A stretch of DNA of 64,000 nt from Ignavibacterium sp. (lineage in GTDB: Bacteria > Bacteroidota > Ignavibacteria > Ignavibacteriales > Ignavibacteriaceae). The notes beneath the pieces are model-generated. The model was not told the DNA's origin, did not search any database, and saw only the letters and a program-made list of their open reading frames with translations. Within the stretch, counting starts at the first letter, position 1. Each line of letters opens with the position of its first letter. The stretch covers positions 2,609,116 through 2,673,115 of the forward strand of contig JAVSMP010000001.1 in the NCBI GenBank assembly GCA_032027145.1. Reading direction: 5' to 3'. The translations under genes and the position numbers were made by a program. Shown piece after piece: positions 37,862 to 47,403 of this stretch.

Positions 37862-40642
37862 CTAATGAGCATCTAACCAGTTTTTCCCAATACCGGTTTC
37901 AACAATTACCGGAACTTTTAATGGGAGAGCTTTTTCCATCATTCCTTTGATGACAGGAATTAGATCATCAATTTCATTCTTGTGCATATCAAAAACCAAT
38001 TCATCGTGTACTTGTAATATCATTTTTGATTTTGAATTTCTTCTTTTCAGTTCGTTATGGATACTAATCATAGCAAGCTTTATCATATCTGCTGCGGAAC
38101 CCTGAATAGGCATATTGATTGCAACTCTTTCCTCAAATTGTCTTACAACCCTGTTATTGCTGTTTATATTTTTTAAATATCTCCGGCGTTTCATTAAGGT
38201 TTCAGCATATCCGTTTTCCTGAGCAAACTTTACAGAGTTGTCCATAAATTCTCTAACTCTCTTAAACGTTTTAAAGTATGTTTCGATTATTTCCTTAGCG
38301 TGAGTTTGAGTAATACCTAATCTGGTTTTTAATCCAAAAGCTCCAATCCCATATAATATTCCAAAGTTAACCTCTTTAGCTTTTCTTCTCATATCAGGTG
38401 TTACTTCTTCAGGTTTTACTTCAAAAACAAGAGCAGCAGTACTACGATGAATATCTTCACCCTTGTTAAATGCTTTGATCAATGTTTCGTCACCGCATAT
38501 TGAAGCCATTATTCTCAGTTCAATCTGACTGTAATCTGCACTTAAGATCAGATAATCATCATTTCTTGGTACAAAAGCTTTTCTGATTTCTCTACCCATT
38601 TCTGTTCTTATAGGAATATTCTGCAGATTTGGATCAATACTTGAAAGTCTGCCGGTTGATGCTATAGTCTGGTTATAACTTGTGTGAATCCTGCCTGTTT
38701 TTGGATTAATAAGATTAGGCAGGGTATCAGCATAAGTAGATTTTAATTTTGCTGCTTGTCTGTAACCTAATATTAAATCAATAATTTCGTGTTCGCCTCT
38801 AAGATTTTCAAGAGCACGTGCATCAGTTGAAAATCCTGTCTTGGTTTTTCTTCCTGTTGATAGATTCAGTTTGTCAAAAAGTATTTCCTGTAATTGTTTG
38901 GGTGAGTTAATATTAAATTCTGAGCCGGCTGATTTGAAAATTTCAGTTGTATAATTATCCAATAAAATCTGAAGATCTTTACTGAATGATTTTAATGCTT
39001 TTGTATCAATTTTTACTCCTTCATATTCCATTGCTCCGAGAACAGGAGCAAGCGGAAATTCTATTTCATAAGCTACCTTCTCAATACCTTCTTTTTTCAT
39101 CTCTTGATCCAAACGCTGATACAGTCGATAAGTTACATCAGCATCTTCAGCAGAGTAATCCTTTAACGCTTCAAGATCTGCATTAAATATTTCAGCAGGG
39201 TCTTTCTTTTCACCGATTATTGTGGTTAATGATATAGGAGAGTAATCAAGATATTTTTCAGAAAGATCATCCATACCATGTTTTTGATCTGCATCAATAA
39301 CATAGCTTGCAAGCATAGTATCAAAGTAAAAGTTACTTACATCTATTTCAATACTTTTCAATACTGATATATCGTATTTACCGTTCTGACAGACTTTTTT
39401 TATTTCCGGATTTTCGAACACTTTCTTAAAAATTTTTCTGAATGTACTGATATGTAACCTTTCAGCGGTCTGTGTTGTAAACAGATTATCTTCTTCTTCA
39501 AAAGGATTGATCGCAACAAAGTATGCTTCTGCAGGATGAATACAAAAAGCAACACCGGCTATATTAACTTCAAAAGTATTAAGATTATCTGTTTCCGTAT
39601 CAAATACAAATAGATCAGATTCAAGCAATTTAGCGGCAAGTTTCCTTGCATCGTGTTCTTTTGTGATAAGCGAATACTTAACAGATGATTTATCAAATGA
39701 TTTAAGTTGTCCATCATTTACTGATGATACTTCCTTATCAGCATTACTAACTGATGAACTATTTTTATAAAGCTTCATCAGCCTGGTATAAATTGTTTTA
39801 AATTCAAGCTCAAACAATAATTGCTTAAGTTTCACAAAATCAGGATCGGAAAAACGTGAATCATCAAAGTTAAAATCAATTGGAACTTCACAATGGATAG
39901 TAGCTAGTTCTTTTGAAAGGAATGCTGATTCTTTGCTGGTTTCTAATTTGCTTTTTATAGCGGCTTTATCAATTTCATCAATATGTTTGTAAATCTTTTC
40001 AAGTGTTCCGAATTTTTGAATAAGAGGAACAGCTCCTTTTGGACCAATGCCTTTAACTCCCGGTATATCATCACTATTATCACCAACAATAGCTAAATAA
40101 TCAACCATAAATTTTGGTTCAAAACCCAGCTCATCAATTACTTTTTGTTTATCATAAATTACTGCCTCATCCGATTTTTTACCTGGTCTGATAATAAATA
40201 CTTTATCAGAAATTAACTGAAAATAATCTTTATCCGGTGTAACTGCGTAAGAAATAAACCCTTTTTTTTCAGCTAACTTAACTGCAGAGCCTATTATGTC
40301 ATCTGCTTCATAACCAGGTAAAATATAAAGCGGAATGTTTAATGCATTAACAATATCTTTTATTCTTTGAATCTGAGGAATCATATCTTCAGGCATTGCC
40401 TGGCGGGAAGATTTGTAAGCTTCATATCTTTCGTGTCTGAATGTCTTTTCTTTTGAATCAAATGCTACAGCAAGATAGTCAGGTTTTTGATCTTCTAATA
40501 CTTTAATTAGCTGGTTAATAAAACCGTAAACAGCTGAAGTTGATTCTCCCTGGCTGGTTGTCAATGGTCGATTTATAAATGCATAATAACCCCGGTATGC
40601 AAGCGCCATTGCATCTATTATTACAAATTTATTTTTTTTCAT
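37862..40642 (-). CDS. polA: DNA polymerase I
   Basis: 926 residues with all three domains. The 5'-3' exonuclease starts VIIDAMALAYRGYYAF. The 3'-5' exonuclease has an intact DxE (Asp348, Glu350 in FDTETD) plus NGKYD and YSAEDAD, so proofreading is probably active. The polymerase has SADYSQIELRI (motif A), RRKAKEVNFGILYG (motif B) and LQVHDELVF (motif C). Needed for Okazaki fragment maturation and repair. It is the first gene of the minus-strand group leading to the GT9 genes. Confidence 0.97.
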   Translation of the reverse strand: MKKNKFVIIDAMALAYRGYYAFINRPLTTSQGESTSAVYGFINQLIKVLEDQKPDYLAVAFDSKEKTFRHERYEAYKSSRQAMPEDMIPQIQRIKDIVNALNIPLYILPGYEADDIIGSAVKLAEKKGFISYAVTPDKDYFQLISDKVFIIRPGKKSDEAVIYDKQKVIDELGFEPKFMVDYLAIVGDNSDDIPGVKGIGPKGAVPLIQKFGTLEKIYKHIDEIDKAAIKSKLETSKESAFLSKELATIHCEVPIDFNFDDSRFSDPDFVKLKQLLFELEFKTIYTRLMKLYKNSSSVSNADKEVSSVNDGQLKSFDKSSVKYSLITKEHDARKLAAKLLESDLFVFDTETDNLNTFEVNIAGVAFCIHPAEAYFVAINPFEEEDNLFTTQTAERLHISTFRKIFKKVFENPEIKKVCQNGKYDISVLKSIEIDVSNFYFDTMLASYVIDADQKHGMDDLSEKYLDYSPISLTTIIGEKKDPAEIFNADLEALKDYSAEDADVTYRLYQRLDQEMKKEGIEKVAYEIEFPLAPVLGAMEYEGVKIDTKALKSFSKDLQILLDNYTTEIFKSAGSEFNINSPKQLQEILFDKLNLSTGRKTKTGFSTDARALENLRGEHEIIDLILGYRQAAKLKSTYADTLPNLINPKTGRIHTSYNQTIASTGRLSSIDPNLQNIPIRTEMGREIRKAFVPRNDDYLILSADYSQIELRIMASICGDETLIKAFNKGEDIHRSTAALVFEVKPEEVTPDMRRKAKEVNFGILYGIGAFGLKTRLGITQTHAKEIIETYFKTFKRVREFMDNSVKFAQENGYAETLMKRRRYLKNINSNNRVVRQFEERVAINMPIQGSAADMIKLAMISIHNELKRRNSKSKMILQVHDELVFDMHKNEIDDLIPVIKGMMEKALPLKVPVIVETGIGKNWLDAH

Positions 40643-40819
40643 TCAGTAACAGTAATTAGAAATAATCTCCGATCAGAAAATAATGATTAGTTAGTAAAAT
40701 TGAAATAAAAATAAAGTGATTTAATATTTCAATGCAGTAATAAAATAGTATATTTTTGATAAGTCAAAAAATCATAAGGAATAACAGCTTCTCAAATTAT
40801 TCAGTTTGAAGAGCACTAT

Positions 40820-42637
40820 ATGGAAAAATCTACTGTAAGTTCTGCAAAGAATATTATTAAAGCAATGGGAATTGTATTTGGAGATATTGGTACAAGCCCT
40901 ATCTATACTCTACCGATTGTGTTTACGCTTGTTACTCCCACAAAAGAAAATATATTTGGAATACTATCACTGATTGTCTGGACATTGATAGCTTTGGTTA
41001 CAATTCAGTATTCCTGGCTTGCAATGAGCTTAAGTATAAGAGGTGAAGGTGGAATAATTGTATTAAAAGAGATACTAACATCTATTTTAAAGAAAGGGAG
41101 AAAAATTGGCGTCGTATCATTTTTAGGATATATCGGAATTTCACTTTTATTTGGTGATGGGGTAATAACACCCGCAATTACAATTTTATCAGCTGTTGAA
41201 GGATTAAAGTTGATTCCTGGTCTGCATTCCATCGGAACGAACACGATAATCCTGATTACAATATTTATTACCATATTGCTTTTTGCAATACAATATAAAG
41301 GAACAACAAAGGTTGCTTTATCATTTGGCCCGATTATGTTATTATGGTTTATAAGTCTGTTTCTTTCAGGTCTGTTCTATCTGATTCATACACCGGATAT
41401 TTTTCTTGCTCTTAATCCATACTATGCTTTTGATTTTTTTGCAGAAAATGGATTTTCTGGTTTCTTTATTTTAAGTGAAGTAATATTATGTGCTACTGGT
41501 GGTGAAGCTCTTTATGCAGATATGGGGCATTTAGGCGCAAAACCAATTAGAGAAGCCTGGACATTTGTGTTTTTTGCTTTGATAATTAATTATTTGGGGC
41601 AGGGAGCATATATTTATGAACACAATGATTCTTCACAGGTTTTATTCAAATTAGTTAGTACTTTTTCACAATTTTTTTATGTGCCTTTTTTAATCTTAAC
41701 TTTGATTGCCACGATTATTGCATCACAATCTATGATCAGTGCTGTTATGTCCTTGATATTTCAAGGTATTAATATTGGAATATTTCCTCTGATGAGGATT
41801 AAATACACATCAACTGAAATGAGATCTCAGATTTACATTCCTGCAGTTAACTGGCTGCTGCTAATAGCAGTAATATTTATGGTTTTGATTTTCAGAGAGT
41901 CAAATAATTTAGCCGCAGCTTATGGATTGGCAGTTACAGCTACTATGTTTATAAGTTCAATTTTTATTATTACTATTTTAAAGTATAGAAAAGAATATTG
42001 GAAGATGTCGCTCGCTGCAATAGTTCTTATAATTACTTCATCGTATCTGGTAGCGGTTACACAAAAAATACCTCACGGAGGATATTGGTCACTGGTTATT
42101 GCAATAATTGTTTTATTAATTATGGGATTATGGATCACAGGTATGAGTAGATTGAGAAAATCGTTAAAATCGGTTGATCTCGAAACATTTCAGGAAAGTT
42201 TTAATCAGATTTACCAGACTGGTAATTATCTTTCAGGTGAAGCACTATTTTTTACAAAAAATATTAATATAGTTTCACCCTATATTTTACATTGTATGTT
42301 CAGAACAGGTATTATGTATGAAAAAAATGTGTTAGTTTCAGTTGAAAATACAGATCAGCCTTATGGAGTTAAACTTGAACGTTACGAAGAAGTTTCAAAG
42401 GGATTATTTGTAGCAAATATTTTTTATGGTTATATGGAAGTCCTAAATCTACCTGAATTATTTAAGAAATGGGGATTTAATGAAAAAGCTATTTTTTATG
42501 GGGCAGAAGAAATCAAAACTAATAAGTTTCCATTGAAAATATTTATTTTGCTTAAAAAGATTGCGCCGAATTGGGTTAGTTATTTTGATTTCCCATATAA
42601 TAAATTACATGGTGTTGTTACGAGAATCGAGATTTAA
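40820..42637 (+). CDS. kup: KUP-family potassium uptake transporter
   Basis: 605 residues. It begins with the conserved KAMGIVFGDIGTSPIYTLP and has GEGGIIVLKEI and FGDGVITPAITILSAVEGL; about 12 membrane helices precede a soluble C-terminal region (from about 460). KUP proteins import K+ with protons. The 177-base upstream gap shows no recognisable riboswitch. The next gene starts 20 bases on and may be co-transcribed. Confidence 0.94.
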   Translation: MEKSTVSSAKNIIKAMGIVFGDIGTSPIYTLPIVFTLVTPTKENIFGILSLIVWTLIALVTIQYSWLAMSLSIRGEGGIIVLKEILTSILKKGRKIGVVSFLGYIGISLLFGDGVITPAITILSAVEGLKLIPGLHSIGTNTIILITIFITILLFAIQYKGTTKVALSFGPIMLLWFISLFLSGLFYLIHTPDIFLALNPYYAFDFFAENGFSGFFILSEVILCATGGEALYADMGHLGAKPIREAWTFVFFALIINYLGQGAYIYEHNDSSQVLFKLVSTFSQFFYVPFLILTLIATIIASQSMISAVMSLIFQGINIGIFPLMRIKYTSTEMRSQIYIPAVNWLLLIAVIFMVLIFRESNNLAAAYGLAVTATMFISSIFIITILKYRKEYWKMSLAAIVLIITSSYLVAVTQKIPHGGYWSLVIAIIVLLIMGLWITGMSRLRKSLKSVDLETFQESFNQIYQTGNYLSGEALFFTKNINIVSPYILHCMFRTGIMYEKNVLVSVENTDQPYGVKLERYEEVSKGLFVANIFYGYMEVLNLPELFKKWGFNEKAIFYGAEEIKTNKFPLKIFILLKKIAPNWVSYFDFPYNKLHGVVTRIEI

Positions 42638-42657
42638 TAATAATTAAACGGATTAAA

Positions 42658-43710
42658 ATGAATTTATCAAAAGTTTTATTGTTAGTATTGTTAACAGTTA
42701 ATCTTTCTTGTGCTCAGATAGCAAAGAATGAGTTATTTGTTGCCCACTGGAATATTGAAAATCTATTCGATACAATAGATGACTCAAAAACAAGCGATGA
42801 AGAATTCCTGAGTACCGGTAAGAAAGAATGGACAAACGAAAGACTTGAGCGTAAACTCTATAATCTTGCCCGCGTTATCAGATCTATGAATAACAATAAC
42901 GGACCGGACTTGCTTGGAGTATGTGAATCCGAACATGAATATCTGCTTGATTCATTGGTTAAAAGTTTTCTATCAGATAAAAATTACAAAGCAGTTTCAC
43001 TTGAATCTCCAGATTTCAGAGGAATAGATAACGGTATTATTTATAATTCTGATAGACTTTCATTATTGAATGTAAAAGGATATGAAACAAAGTTTAATGA
43101 TAATTATAATACAAGGATAATATTATTAGGAACTTTTTTGTTTGATAAAACCGATACGATTTATTTTTTTGTAAATCATTGGCCTTCACGAAGAGGAGGA
43201 CAGCAGGAATCTGAACCAAGAAGAATTAAAGTTGCTCAAACTCATAAAGCAATTGTTGATTCAATTTTTAATAATAATCCCAATAGCAAAATTATTATTG
43301 TCGGTGATTTTAACGATGAACCAACCAATGTATCCATTACTGAAACCCTCGGAGCTTCTTCGTTTTTATGTGACAGTATAGATTCCAGTTCATTTTCGGA
43401 GGATTCTGGAACAACCCTATTCAACACTTCGTATAAAGCCTGGTCTGATGGATTTGGTAGTTATTTTTATCAAGATAGTTTCAATATGCTTGATCAGATT
43501 ATTGTTTCAAAGGAATTGGTTGTTGGCTCTGATATAGTTTACGAGTGCAATTCATTTGAAGTTTATAAACCGGATTTTATGATTACCCGAACAGGTAAAT
43601 TTAAAGGTGCACCATTTCCAACTTATGGCGGAAACAGATACCTTGGCGGTTACAGCGATCATTTTCCTGTTATTGCAAAATTTAAATTATTGGACGAAAA
43701 AAATGATTGA
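42658..43710 (+). CDS. Endonuclease/exonuclease/phosphatase family lipoprotein
   Basis: 350 residues. The hydrophobic start ends NLSC, so Cys18 is a probable lipid anchor and the protein is likely in the periplasm or outer membrane. EEP motifs are complete: WNIENLFD, GVCESE, NHWPSRRGG, IIVGDFNDEP and C-terminal GYSDHFPV. The family includes secreted nucleases and phosphodiesterases; substrate unknown. The SDR gene starts inside its last codons (8-base overlap). Confidence 0.85.
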   Translation: MNLSKVLLLVLLTVNLSCAQIAKNELFVAHWNIENLFDTIDDSKTSDEEFLSTGKKEWTNERLERKLYNLARVIRSMNNNNGPDLLGVCESEHEYLLDSLVKSFLSDKNYKAVSLESPDFRGIDNGIIYNSDRLSLLNVKGYETKFNDNYNTRIILLGTFLFDKTDTIYFFVNHWPSRRGGQQESEPRRIKVAQTHKAIVDSIFNNNPNSKIIIVGDFNDEPTNVSITETLGASSFLCDSIDSSSFSEDSGTTLFNTSYKAWSDGFGSYFYQDSFNMLDQIIVSKELVVGSDIVYECNSFEVYKPDFMITRTGKFKGAPFPTYGGNRYLGGYSDHFPVIAKFKLLDEKND

Positions 43711-44395
43711 CAGAAAATTAATTGTTTTTGGTGCTTCAGGTGCTCTTGGTAAAGGTGTTGTCAAAACTCTTATCCAAAAACCATTTAAAGAAATAATTCT
43801 TTTCGATAGAAAATTTGAAGAAACATTTTCTGATGAAAGGATAAAAACATATAATATTAAAGATATGAGTGTGGAAAACAATGTTCTAGCTGCTTTGCAC
43901 GAAGTTAATACATCAGACAAAACACAATTGCATCTCTTTTCCACTATTGGCGGATATTACGGAGGAACAAGTGTTTGGGAAACTGAAGAACAAGATTTCG
44001 ATAGAATGATAAATATTAATGTGAAATCAAATTTCTTTATAGCCAAACATTTTGTATCACTTGTTAAAAGAAGTTATAGTGGTTCAATTTGCTTTACATC
44101 CGCATTTACATCTTTACAGCCTGAAAAGCTTAAATTTGTTTATGGTGCATCAAAATCAGCACTTAATTATCTTGTTCAATCTCTTGCTGATGAAGGAAAA
44201 AGTATAAATCTTTCAGTAAATGCAATAGCACCCTACATAATTGATACACCATCAAACAGAGAATGGCAAAAAAATGCAGATTATACTACATGGATAAAAT
44301 CGAATGAAATAGGGGAGTTAGTTTATTCTTTGATTGAAAATCATAATTTTGTTTCAGGAAATATTTTAAGGTTAAAATACAGATTTAATAAATAG
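43703..44395 (+). CDS. SDR-family oxidoreductase
   Basis: 230 residues from the ATG at 43703. The frame runs back to 43607, but the Rossmann start IVFGASGALGKGV directly follows this ATG, so the shorter form is chosen. The catalytic serine is in FTSAFTS and the YGASK motif supplies Tyr and Lys. Short for the family and without a recognisable C-terminal signature; substrate unknown. Translationally coupled to the EEP lipoprotein, an odd pairing that does not suggest a pathway. Confidence 0.82.
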   Translation: MIDRKLIVFGASGALGKGVVKTLIQKPFKEIILFDRKFEETFSDERIKTYNIKDMSVENNVLAALHEVNTSDKTQLHLFSTIGGYYGGTSVWETEEQDFDRMININVKSNFFIAKHFVSLVKRSYSGSICFTSAFTSLQPEKLKFVYGASKSALNYLVQSLADEGKSINLSVNAIAPYIIDTPSNREWQKNADYTTWIKSNEIGELVYSLIENHNFVSGNILRLKYRFNK

Positions 44396-44432
44396 AAATG
44401 TATAAATTTTATTTTAACTAAAGACTGTCATA

Positions 44433-44564
44433 CTTCTGAGAAATTATTATGAAAACTTAAAGTTATAGAATGTCATTCTGTCTGCAAAAGCAGACTATTT
44501 TAGAATCTCTTTATTGTGATTCTGAAACTGATTCAGGATAGTTTCAACAATCATTTTTCAGGAG
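44433..44564. repeat. MITE-like intergenic element with imperfect terminal inverted repeats
   Basis: 24-base ends at 44433-44456 and 44541-44564 match in 18 of 24 positions when one is reversed. Inside are two hairpins: GTCTGC-AAAA-GCAGAC at 44480-44495 and CTGAA/TTCAG at 44522-44536, within text of the type TCATTCTG...GAATCTC. It occupies most of the 291-base gap before exbB. There is no coding capacity. Confidence 0.6.
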
Positions 44565-44686
44565 TCTAACTAAACTATTTTATTGACTTTGTTTTTTGAA
44601 ATACTTATTGTAGAACCACGTTTTTAAGAAAATTATTTGTTAATTACATAATTAGATTTGTCTAATATACCAGGAGGTTATCTTTT

Positions 44687-45382
44687 ATGGATTTAGTACT
44701 AACTATCGCTTCAATTTTCAATGTTATTGCCCAAGCTACTAATGATAGTGGGGTAATGAATTGGCTCACCGAGAAATATGTTGCTGGTGGTATTTTTATG
44801 CATCCAATTCTTGCATCACTTATTATCGGTTTAGGATTCTGTTTTGAAAGACTTTGGACATTGACCAGAGCAAGAACCAATACTAAGAAGTTTATTGTTG
44901 ATGTTAAAAAGGCATTAAATAACGGCGGTATTGAAGCAGCAAAAAAAATATGTGAAAATACCCGGGGTCCAGTGGCTTCAGTTTTTTATGCTGGATTATT
45001 AAGATATAATGAAGGATTAGATGCAGCTGAAAAAGCAATTTCTGCTTACGGCGGAATTGAAATGGGATTTCTTGAAAGAGGACTTATTTGGATTTCCACA
45101 TTTATTACATTAGCACCTATGCTTGGTTTTACCGGTACGGTGCAAGGTATGATTGAGGCATTTGATGCGATTAAAGAAGCTGCTCAGATTTCTCCTGCAA
45201 TCGTTGCTGATGGTATTGCTATTGCTCTTTTAACAACTCTTTTTGGTCTTGTAGTAGCAATGATACTTCAAGTTTTCTATAATTATTTCGTATCAAGAAT
45301 TGACAGACTGGTTGGAGATATGGAACAAACTTCTATTGAATTGATAGATGCTTTATATGAAATGAAATCTCCAAAGAAGTAA
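44687..45382 (+). CDS. exbB: MotA/TolQ/ExbB proton channel family protein
   Basis: 231 residues behind a perfect AGGAGGT site. Three membrane helices and the conserved channel segment TLAPMLGFTGTVQGMIEAF near residue 150 identify it. ExbB pentamers with ExbD use the proton gradient to energise TonB-dependent uptake or Tol-Pal functions. It is followed by two ExbD genes at gaps of 18 and 12 bases. Confidence 0.9.
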   Translation: MDLVLTIASIFNVIAQATNDSGVMNWLTEKYVAGGIFMHPILASLIIGLGFCFERLWTLTRARTNTKKFIVDVKKALNNGGIEAAKKICENTRGPVASVFYAGLLRYNEGLDAAEKAISAYGGIEMGFLERGLIWISTFITLAPMLGFTGTVQGMIEAFDAIKEAAQISPAIVADGIAIALLTTLFGLVVAMILQVFYNYFVSRIDRLVGDMEQTSIELIDALYEMKSPKK

Positions 45383-45400
45383 TTTTTTAAGGGAAGTTAA

Positions 45401-45934
45401 ATGATTAAGAAAAGAAAAATTCCGGATGCCGAAATTCCGACTGCCTCTCAAGCTGATTTGGCATTTCTTCTGTTACTCTTCTTTCTTGTTTCAACTGTAA
45501 TAGATGTTGATACAGGATTAGGCTTAGTCTTGCCTGAATATGTTCCGCCTGACGAGCAAATAGAAGTAAAAGTAGATCCAAGCAGAATGGCAGCTGTTTT
45601 AGTTAATGAAAACGGCGAAGTTTTAATTGACGGAAATATTGTACCTGTATTTAAAATTAAAGATTTATTAAAACCAAGAATTGAATCTAAAATTAGTCTG
45701 CCGCTTAATAAGAAAATGATTGTTTCACTTAAAACTGATCGAAAGACGGTTTATAACGTCTATATTGCAGCTTTGGATCAAATTAAACAGGCGTTTTTTG
45801 AAGTCAGAGATGAATATTCAAATGGAAAATTTGGAAAAAAGTTCAATGACGTGAATCAAGAGCAGCAAGATGATGTAAAGGATGCAGTGCCTATTATAAT
45901 CTCATTGGCAGAACCAGAATCAATAAAGAAATAA
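45401..45934 (+). CDS. exbD: ExbD/TolR family biopolymer transport protein (first copy)
   Basis: 177 residues. Typical layout: basic cytoplasmic start with EIPTAS, then the single membrane helix with the proton-carrying Asp in SQADLAFLLLLFFLVST, then a periplasmic domain. It differs from the second copy in length and in the extended C-terminus rich in Asp, Glu and Gln. Probably forms the stator with the upstream ExbB. Confidence 0.88.
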   Translation: MIKKRKIPDAEIPTASQADLAFLLLLFFLVSTVIDVDTGLGLVLPEYVPPDEQIEVKVDPSRMAAVLVNENGEVLIDGNIVPVFKIKDLLKPRIESKISLPLNKKMIVSLKTDRKTVYNVYIAALDQIKQAFFEVRDEYSNGKFGKKFNDVNQEQQDDVKDAVPIIISLAEPESIKK

Positions 45935-45946
45935 CAAGGTTTTATT

Positions 45947-46360
45947 ATGACATTCGAAAAAAGACGTGCCCAGACAAAACAAGAAATTCCTACTACATCA
46001 ATGCCTGATATTGTGTTTATGCTTCTTATGTTTTTTATGTGCGTTACTACTATGAGAGAGGTTGATGTTCTTGTTCAATTTAAATTGCCTGAAGCGAAGG
46101 CTATTGAGAAAATTGAAAATAAAAGAATTGTTTCTTATATCTGGGTTGGTAAGGATAAAAAAATTCAAATTAATGATTCACTAATTGATCTTGGTAAGGT
46201 TGAAGAGATAATGTACTTAAAGAGAAAAGCTTTACCAGAAGTAATTGTTTCTTTAAGATCTGATCAAAGTGTTGATATGGGAGTAATTACTGATATCCAA
46301 CAAGCTCTAAGAAAAGCTTATTGTCTCAGGATCAATTATTCTGCTTTGATTAAAAGTTAG
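45947..46360 (+). CDS. exbD: ExbD/TolR family biopolymer transport protein (second copy)
   Basis: 137 residues. It starts with QEIPTTSMPDIVFMLLMFFM, again with the conserved Asp at the beginning of the single helix, followed by the periplasmic domain. Twin ExbD genes behind one ExbB are common in Bacteroidota-like bacteria and suggest a mixed ExbD dimer. A terminator follows. No tonB or tolA is encoded in the window. Confidence 0.88.
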   Translation: MTFEKRRAQTKQEIPTTSMPDIVFMLLMFFMCVTTMREVDVLVQFKLPEAKAIEKIENKRIVSYIWVGKDKKIQINDSLIDLGKVEEIMYLKRKALPEVIVSLRSDQSVDMGVITDIQQALRKAYCLRINYSALIKS

Positions 46361-46383
46361 TGATATTGAAATATTCTTTTTCT

Positions 46384-46415
46384 AAGGCAGGTTCGATTTA
46401 TCACCTGCCTTTTCA
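46384..46415 (+). terminator. Rho-independent terminator after exbBDD
   Basis: A 9-bp stem AAGGCAGGT/ACCTGCCTT with a 10-base loop is followed by a short T-run. Confidence 0.75.
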
Positions 46416-46432
46416 ATTTATAGAGGGCATTT

Positions 46433-46885
46433 ATGAATCTAAAAGAAAAAATAAATAACGATCTTAAAGATGCTATGAAATCCGGAGATAAAACCAAACT
46501 GGCTGTTGTCAGATCAATCAGAGCACTAATCCTGGAATTTGAAAAGAGCGGTATCGGCAGAGCATTAAACTCCGAAGATGAATTACAGATGCTTACTACC
46601 GCTGCAAAAAAAAGAAAAGATTCTATTGAACAGTTTAGAAATGCCGGCAGAAATGATCTAGCTGATCAAGAAGAAAAAGAACTAAAAGTACTGCAGGAAT
46701 ATCTTCCTAAACAACTTAATGAAGATGAAATTAAAGCAGAAGTTGTAAAATTAGCATCACAAATCGGAGCAAAATCTAAGGAGGATTTTTCAAAACTGAT
46801 GCCCTTAGTTATGAAAGAACTTAAAGGTAAAGCTGATGGTAAAATTGTTAAATCAATTGTTGAAAACTTTCTGGCATCAAATTGA
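46433..46885 (+). CDS. GatB/YqeY domain protein
   Basis: 150 residues. It starts MNLKEKINNDLKDAMKSGDK and has the internal pattern LQEYLPKQLNEDEI, all as in YqeY. The fold is that of the tail domain of the GatB tRNA amidotransferase subunit, but the free-standing protein has no established function. Overlaps cvpA by 4 bases. Confidence 0.9.
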   Translation: MNLKEKINNDLKDAMKSGDKTKLAVVRSIRALILEFEKSGIGRALNSEDELQMLTTAAKKRKDSIEQFRNAGRNDLADQEEKELKVLQEYLPKQLNEDEIKAEVVKLASQIGAKSKEDFSKLMPLVMKELKGKADGKIVKSIVENFLASN

Positions 46886-47403
46886 ATTATATTGATATTA
46901 TAATACTATTAGCTATTCTTACAGGGTTTCTGCTTGGATTTAAAGATGGTTTTGTTAGAAAGCTGATTGGTATTATTGGTTTTATAATTGCAGTTATTGT
47001 TGCAATACTTTTATCTTCACATTTCGGGAGAGTAATTGAGTCTGTTCTGAATATTGAATATTACCTCGCTGAAATTATGGCAGGAATGATTTTATTTATA
47101 GCCTTAATGATAGTAACCACTATTCTTAAAAGGGTAATCCATCCTTTTGATAAAGTTAACAATTTTATAAATCAGATAATTGGCGGAGTGGTTGGCGTTA
47201 TCCAGCTTCTGTTTTTTATCAGCGCCATTTTTTTGCTGCTTAATGTTTTTAATTTTCCTGATGTAAAAACTCAGAATTCCTCACTCCTCTATAAATATGC
47301 CTACGGTGTTATTCCACATTCAATAGATTTTCTAAAAGCTTATACTCCTGATACTGAAGACATAATAAAAGAGTATATAAATGAAAAAGATACTCTTAAA
47401 TGA
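46882..47403 (+). CDS. CvpA family membrane protein
   Basis: 173 residues with a TTG start that overlaps the yqeY stop. Four membrane helices, beginning NYIDIIILLAILTGFLLGFKDG, and the polar kink segment of the family are visible. CvpA proteins have been linked to colicin V export and envelope homeostasis. It overlaps mutS2 by 4 bases, an arrangement (cvpA before mutS2) seen widely in bacteria. Confidence 0.88.
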   Translation: MNYIDIIILLAILTGFLLGFKDGFVRKLIGIIGFIIAVIVAILLSSHFGRVIESVLNIEYYLAEIMAGMILFIALMIVTTILKRVIHPFDKVNNFINQIIGGVVGVIQLLFFISAIFLLLNVFNFPDVKTQNSSLLYKYAYGVIPHSIDFLKAYTPDTEDIIKEYINEKDTLK

